This document shows, in pieces, positions 31,396-40,571 of a stretch of 64,000 bases of DNA. Made by a program: the position numbers and the translations under genes. This stretch comes from Iodidimonas nitroreducens (GTDB lineage Bacteria; Pseudomonadota; Alphaproteobacteria; Sphingomonadales; Rhodothalassiaceae). The notes beneath the pieces are model-generated. The model had not been told where the DNA came from, did no database searches, and saw only the letters and a list, made by a program, of their open reading frames with translations. The stretch spans positions 146,823-210,822 of the forward strand of contig BAYV01000009.1 of assembly GCA_000710935.1 (NCBI GenBank), in the 5' to 3' direction. Within the stretch, counting starts at the first letter, position 1. Every line of letters begins with the position of its first letter.

Positions 31396-34300
31396 ATGCG
31401 TTTTGAGCGTCGATTCACGAAAGATGGGCAATCACCTTATGATGGGCTCATATTTCGTCAGGCCGTGAGTGAGATTCGCAATCCCGATGGGACCATCGTT
31501 TTTCAGATGAATGCGGTGGATGTGCCCGCGGCATGGTCGCAGGTGGCCACCGACATCATTGCGCAGAAATATTTCCGCAAGGCCGGTATTCCGGCGGTTT
31601 TAAAGCCGGTCGAAGAAAATGGCGTCCCCTCATGGCTATGGCGTCGTGTGGCGGATGAAGAGGCCCTCAAGGCTCTGCCCAAAGACAAGCGCTATGGCGC
31701 AGAAACCAGTGCCCGCCAGGTTTTCGACCGGATGGCCGGCGCCTGGACCTATTGGGGCTGGAAAGGCGGCTATTTCCACGCCGAGGACGATGCGCGGGTT
31801 TTCTATGATGAAATGCGCCTGATGCTTGCCCGCCAGATGGCCGCCCCCAATTCCCCGCAGTGGTTCAATACCGGTCTGCATTGGGCCTATGGAATCGATG
31901 GCCCCAGCCAGGGCCATTTTTATATCGACCCCGAAACCGAAACGCTGGTGCGCTCTAAAAGTGCTTATGAGCATCCCCAGCCCCATGCCTGCTTCATCCA
32001 AAGCGTGTCTGATGATCTCGTCAATGAAGGCGGCATCATGGATTTATGGACGCGGGAAGCCAGGCTTTTCAAATATGGTTCCGGGACCGGATCGAATTTT
32101 TCCCATATTCGCGGCGAAAAAGAATCGCTTTCGGGCGGCGGCCAATCTTCAGGTTTGATGAGCTTTTTGAAAATCGGTGATCGGGCCGCAGGAGCGATCA
32201 AATCGGGCGGCACCACCCGCCGGGCTGCGAAAATGGTGGTGGTGGATGCCGATCACCCTGATATCGAAGCCTTCATAAGCTGGAAAGTGATTGAAGAACA
32301 AAAGGTTGCGGCCCTTGTTTCCGGCTCCAAATTATGCGAGATGCATCTCAACCGGATCATCGAGGCCTGCCATGCGGCCCGCGATGCCTTAAGCGATGAA
32401 GCCTTCGAGCCCAGGAAAAATCAGGACCTGAAGCGCGAAATTCTCGCCAGTCGCAAGGCCATGATCCCGGAAAACTATGTGCAGCGGGTGATTCAGTTTG
32501 CGCGCCAGGGCTATCGCCGCCTTGATTTCCACACCTATAACACCGATTGGGATTCCGAAGCCTATGTGACCGTATCGGGCCAGAATTCCAATAATTCCAT
32601 CCGTGTTACCGATGCCTTCATGCGCGCCGTGAAAGCGGGCAGCGATTGGGATCTGATCAAACGCACCGATGGATCGGTGGCTAAAACCCTCAATGCCGCC
32701 GAATTATGGGATCAGGTGGCCTATGCCGCATGGTCTTGCGCTGATCCCGGCATTCAATTTCACAGCACGATCAATGATTGGCACACCTGCCCCGCATCGG
32801 GGGATATCCGGGCGTCCAATCCTTGTTCGGAATATATGTTCCTTGATGATACGGCGTGCAATCTGGCATCGCTCAATCTCATGCAATTCCGTCTCGAAGG
32901 CGGCGATTTCGATGTCGAGAATTTTGAACATGCCGTTCGCATGTGGACATTGGTGCTCGAAATCTCGGTGCTGATGGCTCAATTTCCCTCGGAAAAAATC
33001 GCCGAACTGAGCTATCGCTATCGCACCCTTGGGCTGGGCTATGCCAATATCGGCGGGCTTTTGATGTCATTGGGCCTGCCTTATGACAGCGATGAAGGCC
33101 GCGCCTTATGCGGTGCCATCACCGCCCTGATGACCGGCACATCTTACGCCACTTCGGCGGAAATCGCGTCTGAGCTTGGCCCCTTCCCCGGCTATGCGGA
33201 TAATGCCGATCATATGCTGCGGGTGATCCGCAATCATCGGCGGGCGGCCTGGGGCGAAGATGATGGCTATGAAGGGCTGAAAACGCGCCCGGTGCCTTTG
33301 GACATCGAATGTTGTCAGGATCAGGCTTTGGCGGTGGCCGCCGGGGCGGCCTGGGATCGGGCGCTGGAACTGGGCGAAATGCACGGCTATCGCAATGCCC
33401 AATCAACAGTGATCGCCCCCACCGGCACCATCGGGCTGGTGATGGATTGCGATACCACCGGAATCGAGCCGGATTTTGCCCTCGTCAAATTCAAAAAACT
33501 GGCGGGTGGTGGCTATTTCAAGATCATCAACCGGATCGTGCCGCAAGCGCTTGATGTTCTGGGTTATGAAGCGGATGAAGTCCGCGATATCATCAATTAT
33601 GCGGTGGGCCATGGCACCCTCGCTCAGGCCCCGCATATCAATCATGATCGCCTGAAAGAGCGGCATTTCGCGCAGGTGCAGATCGATGCCATCGAAGAAG
33701 GGCTGAAAAGCTGTTTTGATATCCGCTTTGTTTTCAATCGCTGGACTTTGGGTGATGCTTTTTGCAAGGACGTGCTGGGCTTCAGCGATGCACAGCTTGC
33801 CGATATCAGCTTTGATATGCTCCGCGAGCTGGGCTTCAGCCGGGCGGAAGTGGATGAGTGCAATCTTTATGTTTGCGGCGCCATGACCCTTGAAGGCGCC
33901 CCGCATCTGCGCAAGGAACATCTGCCGGTTTTCGATTGTGCAAGCCCCTGCGGACGGATCGGCAAGCGTTCCTTATCGTGGGAAAGCCATATCCGCATGA
34001 TGGCCGTGGCCCAGCCTTTTGTTTCTGGCGCGATTTCCAAAACCATCAATATGCCCAATCTGGCTTCGGTCGAAGATTGTAAGCGGGCTTATGAGCTGAG
34101 CTGGTCTTTGGGCCTCAAAGCCAATGCCCTTTATCGCGATGGCTCGAAATTGTCCCAGCCTTTGTCGGGCTCCCTCCTCAATGAAGAGGATCTGGAAGAT
34201 CTGCTCGATGATCAGGTGCCCTTGGGTGAAAAGGCGCATAAAGTGGCGGAACGCATCGTGGAGCGGATTATTGAGCGCGAAGCGCCAAAAACCCGCCGCA

Positions 34301-35058
34301 AGCTTCCGCATCGCCGCAAGGGCTATACCCAAAAAGCCGTTGTGGGCGGCCATAAGGTTTATTTGCGTACCGGCGAATATGATGATGGCGAAGTTGGCGA
34401 AATTTTCATCGATATGCATAAGGAAGGGGCGGCCTTCCGGTCTTTGATGAATAATTTTGCCATCGCTATTTCCATTGGCCTGCAATATGGCGTGCCTTTG
34501 GAAGAATTTGTCGATGCCTTTACCTTCACGCGATTCGAGCCTTTCGGCCGCGTGGAAGGCAATGATGCCATCAAGATGTCAACGTCGATCCTTGATTATA
34601 TCTTCCGCGAACTGGCCGTTTCCTATCTTGGCCGTAACGATCTGGCCCATGTGGAGCCTGATGATATGCGCCATGATACCTTGGGCGATGGCATCAATGA
34701 AAAGCTGCCTGAAGCTGGCACTTTGGCTGCCTATCAGGCTTCCGAAGCCCTTGATAAAGTGCTGGGGCTGGCATCGAACGGCTATGTGCGCTCCAATCTT
34801 TATGTGCTGAATACCCAAAACAGCAGCACAGCTCCGGCCAAAAGCCCAACGCAGCCTTCATCTGTGGGGCTGATGGCGGTAACGGAAGACATTTCAAGAG
34901 AAGTGAAAACGGAAACAACAACCTATAGTCGCCGCGCCGAAGCCCGGATGAAGGGCTATGAGGGCGATGCCTGCGGGGAATGTGGCAATTTCACCCTCGT
35001 GCGCAATGGCACCTGCCTGAAATGTAATACCTGTGGCGGCACCAGCGGCTGTTCCTAA
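31396..35058 (+). CDS. nrdJ: Vitamin B12-dependent ribonucleotide reductase (class II)
   Basis: Reduces ribonucleotides to deoxyribonucleotides with adenosylcobalamin, so it works with or without oxygen. The 1220-residue protein has the N-terminal segment '[14 protein letters not shown]', the active-site region with '[22 protein letters not shown]', and a C-terminal Cys-rich tail '[15 protein letters not shown]' with further CxxC pairs, which passes electrons from thioredoxin. A second conserved section near residues 950-1130 is typical of this long subtype. SD-like AGGGGGAAG precedes the ATG. No class I RNR is in the window. Confidence 0.97.
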   Translation: MRFERRFTKDGQSPYDGLIFRQAVSEIRNPDGTIVFQMNAVDVPAAWSQVATDIIAQKYFRKAGIPAVLKPVEENGVPSWLWRRVADEEALKALPKDKRYGAETSARQVFDRMAGAWTYWGWKGGYFHAEDDARVFYDEMRLMLARQMAAPNSPQWFNTGLHWAYGIDGPSQGHFYIDPETETLVRSKSAYEHPQPHACFIQSVSDDLVNEGGIMDLWTREARLFKYGSGTGSNFSHIRGEKESLSGGGQSSGLMSFLKIGDRAAGAIKSGGTTRRAAKMVVVDADHPDIEAFISWKVIEEQKVAALVSGSKLCEMHLNRIIEACHAARDALSDEAFEPRKNQDLKREILASRKAMIPENYVQRVIQFARQGYRRLDFHTYNTDWDSEAYVTVSGQNSNNSIRVTDAFMRAVKAGSDWDLIKRTDGSVAKTLNAAELWDQVAYAAWSCADPGIQFHSTINDWHTCPASGDIRASNPCSEYMFLDDTACNLASLNLMQFRLEGGDFDVENFEHAVRMWTLVLEISVLMAQFPSEKIAELSYRYRTLGLGYANIGGLLMSLGLPYDSDEGRALCGAITALMTGTSYATSAEIASELGPFPGYADNADHMLRVIRNHRRAAWGEDDGYEGLKTRPVPLDIECCQDQALAVAAGAAWDRALELGEMHGYRNAQSTVIAPTGTIGLVMDCDTTGIEPDFALVKFKKLAGGGYFKIINRIVPQALDVLGYEADEVRDIINYAVGHGTLAQAPHINHDRLKERHFAQVQIDAIEEGLKSCFDIRFVFNRWTLGDAFCKDVLGFSDAQLADISFDMLRELGFSRAEVDECNLYVCGAMTLEGAPHLRKEHLPVFDCASPCGRIGKRSLSWESHIRMMAVAQPFVSGAISKTINMPNLASVEDCKRAYELSWSLGLKANALYRDGSKLSQPLSGSLLNEEDLEDLLDDQVPLGEKAHKVAERIVERIIEREAPKTRRKLPHRRKGYTQKAVVGGHKVYLRTGEYDDGEVGEIFIDMHKEGAAFRSLMNNFAIAISIGLQYGVPLEEFVDAFTFTRFEPFGRVEGNDAIKMSTSILDYIFRELAVSYLGRNDLAHVEPDDMRHDTLGDGINEKLPEAGTLAAYQASEALDKVLGLASNGYVRSNLYVLNTQNSSTAPAKSPTQPSSVGLMAVTEDISREVKTETTTYSRRAEARMKGYEGDACGECGNFTLVRNGTCLKCNTCGGTSGCS

Positions 35059-35059
35059 G

Positions 35060-35131
35060 TTTAGGGACAGAACCCTAATTGTTTCAATCTGAAACAAAAC
35101 AAGGAGAGATCTTCGGGTCTCTCTTTTTTTT
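35060..35131 (+). terminator. Triple hairpin and terminator of nrdJ
   Basis: Three stem-loops in a row follow the stop: TTAGGG-acagaa-CCCTAA (35061-35078), GTTTC-aatct-GAAAC (35081-35095), and GAGAGATC-ttcg-GGTCTCTC (35104-35123) with a UUCG tetraloop, followed by eight or more T. The last is a strong rho-independent terminator. Confidence 0.9.
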
Positions 35132-35210
35132 GATCTGATTTGGGAAAAATTAAGTCCTATCTTTAAGAAATCTTTAGGGGCGAAGGTGGAAGCTGATCCC
35201 CGCTCGCCTC

Positions 35211-37031
35211 ATGAAGAAAATATTTGAGGGCCAGCCCAGAAAACGGGATCTGCAAATAATGGATGGACATATGCTGGGGATCGAAAGCGACCGCCTGAAA
35301 ACGGCAGAAGCCAAAGAGATCGATCCACTCGCCCTTCTCGATCATCTGAACCTCGGGGTTCTGGTTTGCGAGATCGATACCGACCATGGCTGCCTCATCC
35401 TGACCGCCAATAAAAGCGCGCAGAATTTGATCCTGATCGATTCAAACCTTGTGAACCAGGCCGATCCCGGGTCTGCGGCGCTGGCAAAATCGATGACTCT
35501 TGATGATATTCCGGTTCTGGAATTTGGCGAACCGCTTTTGAGTGAATTTCATCGCGCCCTGCGCCTTCAGCGACCCGTTCAATATGAATGGCAGATCGAG
35601 TCAATCGATAGCACCAAAACCTATAGCTGCAATATCACCCCTTTGGATCAAAGTGGTGTGGCTAAGCCCAGAATTTTATGCACCCTCACCGACAAAACCA
35701 CGGAAAAAAGGGCACAAGCCAATCTACTTCATCATGCCTTGCATGATCATCTCACTGGCCTGCCCAATCGCAGCCACTTTCTCAATCGTCTTGAAGATGA
35801 AGTGGCGCGTTGTAAAAATGAGGAAGGCCGTTCTTGTGCCGTGCTCATGCTTAATGTGGATCGCTTTCAGCTGATCAATGAAGGCTTTGGCCATCCTGCT
35901 GGCGATGCATTTCTGATTGAAATCGCCGATTCCCTTAGGGCCTGCCTGCGCAATTCTGATCTTTTGGCGCGCTTTAATGGCGATGAATTTGCCATTCTCA
36001 TCGACGATATTCAAAGCCTTGATGATGCAACCGGCCTTGCCAAACGCATTCACGAGATGATGGCGGCTCCGCGCAAAATTGCCGGTGTCGATGCTTATAT
36101 GTCAGTCGGCATCGGGATAACCACCAGCGAAATCAGCCATAAACATGCCGAAGATATGATCCGGGATGCCGATGTTTCCATGCACCGGGCGAAAAAACGC
36201 GGTCCGTCTAAAACCATTGTTTTTGCCGCTGAAACCAATGCCGTTCGGACCGGCCAGATCCAGCTTGAAACAGATCTGCGTCATGCCATCGAAAATGGCG
36301 ATCTGGAACTCCATTATCAGCCGATCATCGATCTGGAAAATGGCAATAGCATCGCTTTTGAAGCCCTCACCCGCTGGCATCATCCCATCCACGGCCCTGT
36401 GTCTCCGGCTCGGTTCATTCCGATGGCCGAAGAGAGTGGGCTTATCCTGCCTTTGGGCCGATGGGCCATGATGGAAGCCTGCCAGCAATTGGCCGCCTGG
36501 CAAAAAAGCATCAAAAATACGCAGAATATCTATGTCAATGTGAATATGTCTGCGGTGCAGCTTTTGGAGGATGATATTTCCCGCACCGTGGCGCATTGCT
36601 TGGCGCAATCAGGTATTGAAGGCCGAAATCTGCGCCTTGAAATCACCGAAAGCGCCCTTGTGGCCAATCCTGAATTCACAGCCCGTTGCCTTCATGAAAT
36701 CAAGGAACTCGGCCCCACCCTTGCTTTGGATGATTTTGGCACGGGTTATTCATCGCTCAATTATCTCAATAGCTTTCCTATCGATTGTATCAAGATCGAC
36801 CAATCCTTTGTGGGTCAGGTTGATCGCGATGAACAATCATCGAAAATCATTCGCATCATCACTATGCTGGCCGATACCCTGCGCATGTCGGTGGTTGCCG
36901 AAGGCATAGAAACCAGCGAACAGCACGTGATGATGCGCTCTTTGGGGTGCCGCTATGGCCAGGGCTATCTGTTTTCACGCCCCCTGCCCAAGGATGACGC
37001 AACAGCCCATTTGCGAAAGCAATTCAAATAA
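35211..37031 (+). CDS. PAS-like/GGDEF/EAL cyclic-di-GMP protein
   Basis: Turnover of the second messenger cyclic di-GMP. Domain order: a PAS-like sensor (about residues 40-165), GGDEF (about 175-330) and EAL (about 345-600); no membrane helices. The GGDEF signature is degenerate, NGDEF in 'LLARFNGDEFAIL', so cyclase activity may be lost or weakened; the EAL domain keeps 'EALTRWHHP' and 'LDDFGTGYSSLNYL', so it is probably a phosphodiesterase. Start at 35211 is a guess; an ATG at 35259 is possible. Monocistronic. Confidence 0.93.
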   Translation: MKKIFEGQPRKRDLQIMDGHMLGIESDRLKTAEAKEIDPLALLDHLNLGVLVCEIDTDHGCLILTANKSAQNLILIDSNLVNQADPGSAALAKSMTLDDIPVLEFGEPLLSEFHRALRLQRPVQYEWQIESIDSTKTYSCNITPLDQSGVAKPRILCTLTDKTTEKRAQANLLHHALHDHLTGLPNRSHFLNRLEDEVARCKNEEGRSCAVLMLNVDRFQLINEGFGHPAGDAFLIEIADSLRACLRNSDLLARFNGDEFAILIDDIQSLDDATGLAKRIHEMMAAPRKIAGVDAYMSVGIGITTSEISHKHAEDMIRDADVSMHRAKKRGPSKTIVFAAETNAVRTGQIQLETDLRHAIENGDLELHYQPIIDLENGNSIAFEALTRWHHPIHGPVSPARFIPMAEESGLILPLGRWAMMEACQQLAAWQKSIKNTQNIYVNVNMSAVQLLEDDISRTVAHCLAQSGIEGRNLRLEITESALVANPEFTARCLHEIKELGPTLALDDFGTGYSSLNYLNSFPIDCIKIDQSFVGQVDRDEQSSKIIRIITMLADTLRMSVVAEGIETSEQHVMMRSLGCRYGQGYLFSRPLPKDDATAHLRKQFK

Positions 37032-37147
37032 TAGAAACCAATTTGGCAATAGATAACAGTTTGGTGCGGCAAGGGCTTGAACCCTGGCCATGATGACCGA
37101 CATAATGGACCTTGAGTTGACCGCAGATAATCTCAAGGAGATGTGCC

Positions 37148-37927
37148 GTGGCCCAGGACCAAAACCCCAAAGATCTTTCTTCAACGACAGAAGATCCCAA
37201 CGCGCCAAAGCCCGCCTCCGCCTCCGCCTCCGACTCCACCCCAAAAACATCTGAGACATCTGACAAACCAACACCGACGGCACAAGCTAAAGAAACGGCG
37301 TCAGCCCCCGCTTCGCCCGCGAAAAAAACGACGAGCCCGACACGTCCGGCCAAATCTGCAAGCTCAAGGGCCAAACCATCCACCAAGGCGAAAACGGCCA
37401 AAAAGCCGGCGTCCCGCTCCACCACAACAAAGAAACCCGCAGCAAAATCGGCATCTGCTGCAAAAGCGGCTCCGAAAACCGCAGCAGTTCAAACCCAAAG
37501 CCCGCCAAAAACCGCCAATCCTCAGACAGCCAATCCTCAGACAGCCAATGATGGGGCAGCCAATCATGGCCCTGCGGCCGCAGATAGCCCCCAAAATGAC
37601 GAGCAAAGACACAGCCAGCCTCCAATGGATCATGAAAAGACCTTTCATCTCGATTGGCTGTGGCGGGCTTTGGCCGTGCTCTCTTTTGGGTTCATATCCT
37701 ATATTCTGCTGGTTCTGGCTTGGGTTCTGGCCGCCGTGCAATATGGGGTCATCATCATCAGAGGTGAGAAAAATCAGCCGCTTTCAAATCTGATGCAGCA
37801 TCTCAATGCCTATCTGTCCCAAATCCTGGGCTATCTTGGCGGCGACACAAAGGCCACTGACCTGCCTTTTCCTTTCAGCGATTTACCCACGAAGTCCGAG
37901 GCTGATAACGATCAATCTCAAGGTTAA
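37148..37927 (+). CDS. DUF4389 membrane protein with long Ala/Lys/Pro-rich N-terminus
   Basis: Residues 1-155 are low-complexity, rich in Ala, Lys, Pro, Ser and Thr, with the short repeat TANPQ; histone-H1-like in composition. Residues about 165-240 match DUF4389: a double hydrophobic helix 'WLWRALAVLSFGFISYILLV', 'VQYGVIIIRGE' and '(L)NAYLSQILGYLGG' before 'LPFPFSDLP'. Function unknown. The start is GTG with AAGGAG 7 bases upstream. The neighbour upstream is the GGDEF/EAL gene, 116 bases away, with no sign of coupling. Confidence 0.8.
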   Translation: MAQDQNPKDLSSTTEDPNAPKPASASASDSTPKTSETSDKPTPTAQAKETASAPASPAKKTTSPTRPAKSASSRAKPSTKAKTAKKPASRSTTTKKPAAKSASAAKAAPKTAAVQTQSPPKTANPQTANPQTANDGAANHGPAAADSPQNDEQRHSQPPMDHEKTFHLDWLWRALAVLSFGFISYILLVLAWVLAAVQYGVIIIRGEKNQPLSNLMQHLNAYLSQILGYLGGDTKATDLPFPFSDLPTKSEADNDQSQG

Positions 37928-38021
37928 AACCCTTCAGTCCAGAATAAGGGCAGAATAAGGCATGAAAAGCCAGCCATGACGAGAGGTACTATAGCCTCCC
38001 GTTTCATAGGCTTATTCGTCT

Positions 38022-38420
38022 TCAGTCGCTCACGGTCAGCGCCTTGAAAAACATGCGGCAGCTGGTGATCCCGTTTTTATCGGCGGCATAAGTTTCCGAA
38101 CATTCAAATTGCAATTCGATCAGAGCATGTCCCGGAATGGGAAAATCTGCATCATGCAGTCTTTCAATCACCAAAGCCGCCAGCGCCCGTATTGATAGCT
38201 GCTGTTCATCCGCCTTAAGCTCTAAAATCAGCCTGTGTTCTTCTCCGTCAAATGTGGCGGAATGCCAAGCATGAGATGTTCCCGCCCCCATTGTGATCGT
38301 GGCTGGCTTTGTCGCGCCCCTATCCGGACCTTTGATATCCGCCACAGCTTTAATCTTCTGATCCCCCTCCAATGCTTTCACCAATGCACGGTGGAGTCCC
38401 CATGATGCGTCCGCTTTCAT
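38022..38420 (-). CDS. DUF3168 family, phage/GTA tail-completion-like protein
   Basis: 132 residues resembling the DUF3168 proteins of tailed phages and gene transfer agents (the gene between the head-tail connector and major tail protein). Features: a start 'ASWGLHRALVKAL', 'WHSATFDGEEHRLILEL' and 'LHDADFPIPGHALIELQFECSET', then a beta-rich end. The ATG at 38420 has AAGGAG 8 bases upstream, so I prefer it to the longer frame up to 38531. No other tail or head gene is nearby, so it is an orphan, perhaps a relic or a recruited gene. Confidence 0.75.
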   Translation of the reverse strand: MKADASWGLHRALVKALEGDQKIKAVADIKGPDRGATKPATITMGAGTSHAWHSATFDGEEHRLILELKADEQQLSIRALAALVIERLHDADFPIPGHALIELQFECSETYAADKNGITSCRMFFKALTVSD

Positions 38421-38446
38421 CCAGCCTGCTCCTTGCTTATGCACAT

Positions 38447-38509
38447 AAAAAAAGCCGATGCAGTGTCGCATCGGCGGAAATCCACTATCTGGATTTATCC
38501 ATATTGGTA
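38447..38509 (-). ncRNA. Candidate small RNA or leader RNA of about 50 bases
   Basis: On the minus strand a promoter-like TTGACA (38526-38531) and TACCAA (38504-38509), 16 bases apart, is followed by AAATCCA-gatag-TGGATTT (38496-38478) and then a perfect 8-bp hairpin GCCGATGC-gacact-GCATCGGC (38475-38454) ending in seven T. The transcript would stop 27 bases before the DUF3168 start codon. It could be a tiny RNA or a transcription attenuator for that gene. Confidence 0.5.
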
Positions 38510-38531
38510 CATTTATTCTGTTAGTTGTCAA
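38504..38531 (-). promoter_or_regulatory. Sigma-70-type promoter of the hairpin unit
   Basis: TTGACA at 38526-38531, 16-base spacer, TACCAA at 38504-38509 (minus strand). The -35 is perfect, the -10 is weak. Confidence 0.45.
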
Positions 38532-38816
38532 GCTTTTGGATTATTCAATTTGCAATAAATACGCCATACAGCCTTAAGTTGTTAAGTGGGATGGCCTTAT
38601 TCCTGTGGTAACATTCTGCTTTGAGTAATTAATAAATGTATTTATTACAATAAGTTATTATAATTACCCTACGTGATTAAATGACAATACCAACGATGAC
38701 CAAAAGCCGCCACGGGCTCTGACAAATTTATGGATCATATAAAAAAGAGGAATAATCCGTTATGAAAAAGGATTTTTCCTATTGCCAAGACAAGAACAAG
38801 CGAATAGGCTGCCCCC

Positions 38817-39503
38817 ATGATGAATGATGATTATGAAGACCTCACCGCACGACAAAGGCTGGATGCCCTGATCTCTCAGGCACCGGGGGAAAGCTATGCC
38901 TCGGTTTCGGCGCTGATCGGGCGCAATCATTCCTATATCCAGCAATATATCCGGCGCGGCCAACCCCGGCGATTGCAGGAAGCTGATCGCCGCAAAATCG
39001 CCGATCATTTCAATGTTGCGGAATATGAATTGGGGGGACCGCGTGAAGGTCGCGATCACCCTCTCGGATTTTTCGAGGCCGAGCCCTCAAATCTGATTTT
39101 CGTCCGCCGCTATGATGTGCGGGCCAGCGCCGGGCATGGGTCTTTGGTGGATCAGGAATTATCCAATGGCGAAGTGCCTTTTCAGGCTGCTCATCTCAAA
39201 ACCCTCACCCCAACCCCCCATGATCGCCTGTCGGTACTGTCGGTGAAGGGGGATTCGATGTATCCCACCTTGGCCGATGGCGATGATATTCTGGTGGATC
39301 AGGATGAGCGGCAGCCCCATCGCGATGCCATTTATGTGCTGCGGCTTGAAGATGCGCTTCAGGTGAAGCGGGTCTCGGTCAATCCCATCACCGGCCGGCT
39401 GACCATCAAAAGCGATAATCCGCTTTATGAAAGCTGGCCCGATTGCGATCCCCGCCGCACCGATATTCTGGGCCGGGTGGTATGGGTTGGGCGCAGGCTA
39501 TAA
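38817..39503 (+). CDS. S24-type transcriptional regulator (phage repressor-like)
   Basis: Residues about 10-65 are a small helix-turn-helix-like region ('SYASVSALIGRNHSYIQQYIRRG'); residues about 95-228 are an S24 peptidase-like domain with the catalytic pair Ser147 ('KGDSMYPTL') and Lys184 ('LQVKRV'), 37 apart as in LexA. An Ala-Gly in 'RASAGHG' (105-106) may be the autocleavage site, though this class does not always cleave. Proteins of this kind usually repress prophage, plasmid or stress genes. The nearest possible target is the DUF3168 gene on the other side of the shared intergenic region. Confidence 0.88.
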   Translation: MMNDDYEDLTARQRLDALISQAPGESYASVSALIGRNHSYIQQYIRRGQPRRLQEADRRKIADHFNVAEYELGGPREGRDHPLGFFEAEPSNLIFVRRYDVRASAGHGSLVDQELSNGEVPFQAAHLKTLTPTPHDRLSVLSVKGDSMYPTLADGDDILVDQDERQPHRDAIYVLRLEDALQVKRVSVNPITGRLTIKSDNPLYESWPDCDPRRTDILGRVVWVGRRL

Positions 39504-39520
39504 ATCGTCTGCCCACCCCT

Positions 39521-40525
39521 TCAGGGCTGTGCTTTTTCCAGCCCCAATAATCCCCGCATCAAAACCCCGCGATTGGCAAAATCGGTAAAAAACCCATCCA
39601 CCCCCAGCCCCAAAATCGCTTCATATTCCTGCGCCGGGTTTTCAAAAAGGGGCAAAAGCTGATCATCGCGCAGGGTCCATGGATGGACCAACAGCCCCAA
39701 TTGATGGGCGCGCTGCACAAAGCCTGTATCCTTGCCATCAGCATCGATCAGCAAAGCCTTGGATGGCCCCACCCCATGGGCAAAGTCCGCGGCTTGGGCC
39801 AAAGAAACAGACGGTGTCAGGCTATCGGCTTGCGGGACGATCTCGGATTTCGGGAACACCAGCATGATCCGGCGCAGGGTGCTTTGGTTTTTCAAATCGC
39901 GCAAAATGCCCGGCTCAAAGGATTGGATGAACACCGGCGCGCTTTCATCCACATAGCCGTGCCGTTTCAGGCTTTGCAGAAGGGGCGCAATGAAATCAAG
40001 GCCGATGGATTTGAAATGCTCCGGGTGTTTGGTTTCAGGATAAACCCCGATCTGCTTGCCCCCCGCCGCTTCATGATCAGCCACAAGGGCGAGGATTTCA
40101 TCAAAGGTGGGGATTTCAAACCGATCATCAAATGCCTTTGATCGCCCCGGAAAAGCCTGTCGCGCCCGCAAGGTCTTGATCTCGGCCAAGGTAAAATCCT
40201 CGACATACCAATCCGCACGGCCATCAAGGGTTTTTCGCCGGTTGGCAAATTCGGGGTGATCGGCAATATCGGTGGAGCCAGAAAGATAATAATCATGGCG
40301 GGCAATGAGGATGCCATCTTTGGTCAAAACCAGATCCGGCTCGATGAAATCGGCCCCCATCTCCATCGCCAGCTTATAGCCTTCCAGCGTATGTTCAGGC
40401 ACATAGCCCGAAGCGCCGCGATGGGCGATGACGACCGGGCGTTCCCCCGATAAGGTGGGATAGGGCCAGGATAAAGCGGGCGATGCGCTCATCAGAAAAA
40501 TCCCCATGAAAATAAGCCTGAACAT
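39521..40525 (-). CDS. Glycerophosphodiester phosphodiesterase, exported
   Basis: Hydrolyses deacylated phospholipids to glycerol-3-phosphate and an alcohol, probably in the periplasm. Signal peptide: hydrophobic residues 3-17 before 'ALSWPYPT'. The GDPD core shows 'VVIAHRGASGYVPEHTLEGY' with the catalytic His, then 'GADFIEPDLVLTKDG' (metal-binding Glu/Asp) and 'ARHD'. At 334 residues with a large insert it fits the periplasmic GlpQ type. It lies 46 bases downstream of the MFS gene on the same strand and may be co-transcribed. Confidence 0.95.
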   Translation of the reverse strand: MFRLIFMGIFLMSASPALSWPYPTLSGERPVVIAHRGASGYVPEHTLEGYKLAMEMGADFIEPDLVLTKDGILIARHDYYLSGSTDIADHPEFANRRKTLDGRADWYVEDFTLAEIKTLRARQAFPGRSKAFDDRFEIPTFDEILALVADHEAAGGKQIGVYPETKHPEHFKSIGLDFIAPLLQSLKRHGYVDESAPVFIQSFEPGILRDLKNQSTLRRIMLVFPKSEIVPQADSLTPSVSLAQAADFAHGVGPSKALLIDADGKDTGFVQRAHQLGLLVHPWTLRDDQLLPLFENPAQEYEAILGLGVDGFFTDFANRGVLMRGLLGLEKAQP

Positions 40526-40571
40526 GCGTCTCTCTCCTTATGCCCCGATCAGGAAACCGGGTGCAATCCAA

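Larger units (their letters stand above)
38421..38816. other. AT-rich intergenic region between DUF3168 and S24 genes
   Basis: Contains the compact promoter/hairpin/terminator unit at 38447-38531 (listed separately) and, to its right, about 280 AT-rich bases that must hold the promoter of the S24 regulator gene. No coding frame is convincing. Confidence 0.4.

Noticed and set aside
31145..31468. 107-codon plus-strand frame upstream of nrdJ
   Set aside because: Overlaps the nrdJ start, has no family features and no ribosome-binding site.
37062..37090. tRNA-like 3' half (T-arm followed by CCA) on the minus strand
   Set aside because: The T-arm looks plausible, but the acceptor 3' strand is too short and no matching 5' half exists nearby; probably chance, or a degraded tRNA fragment.
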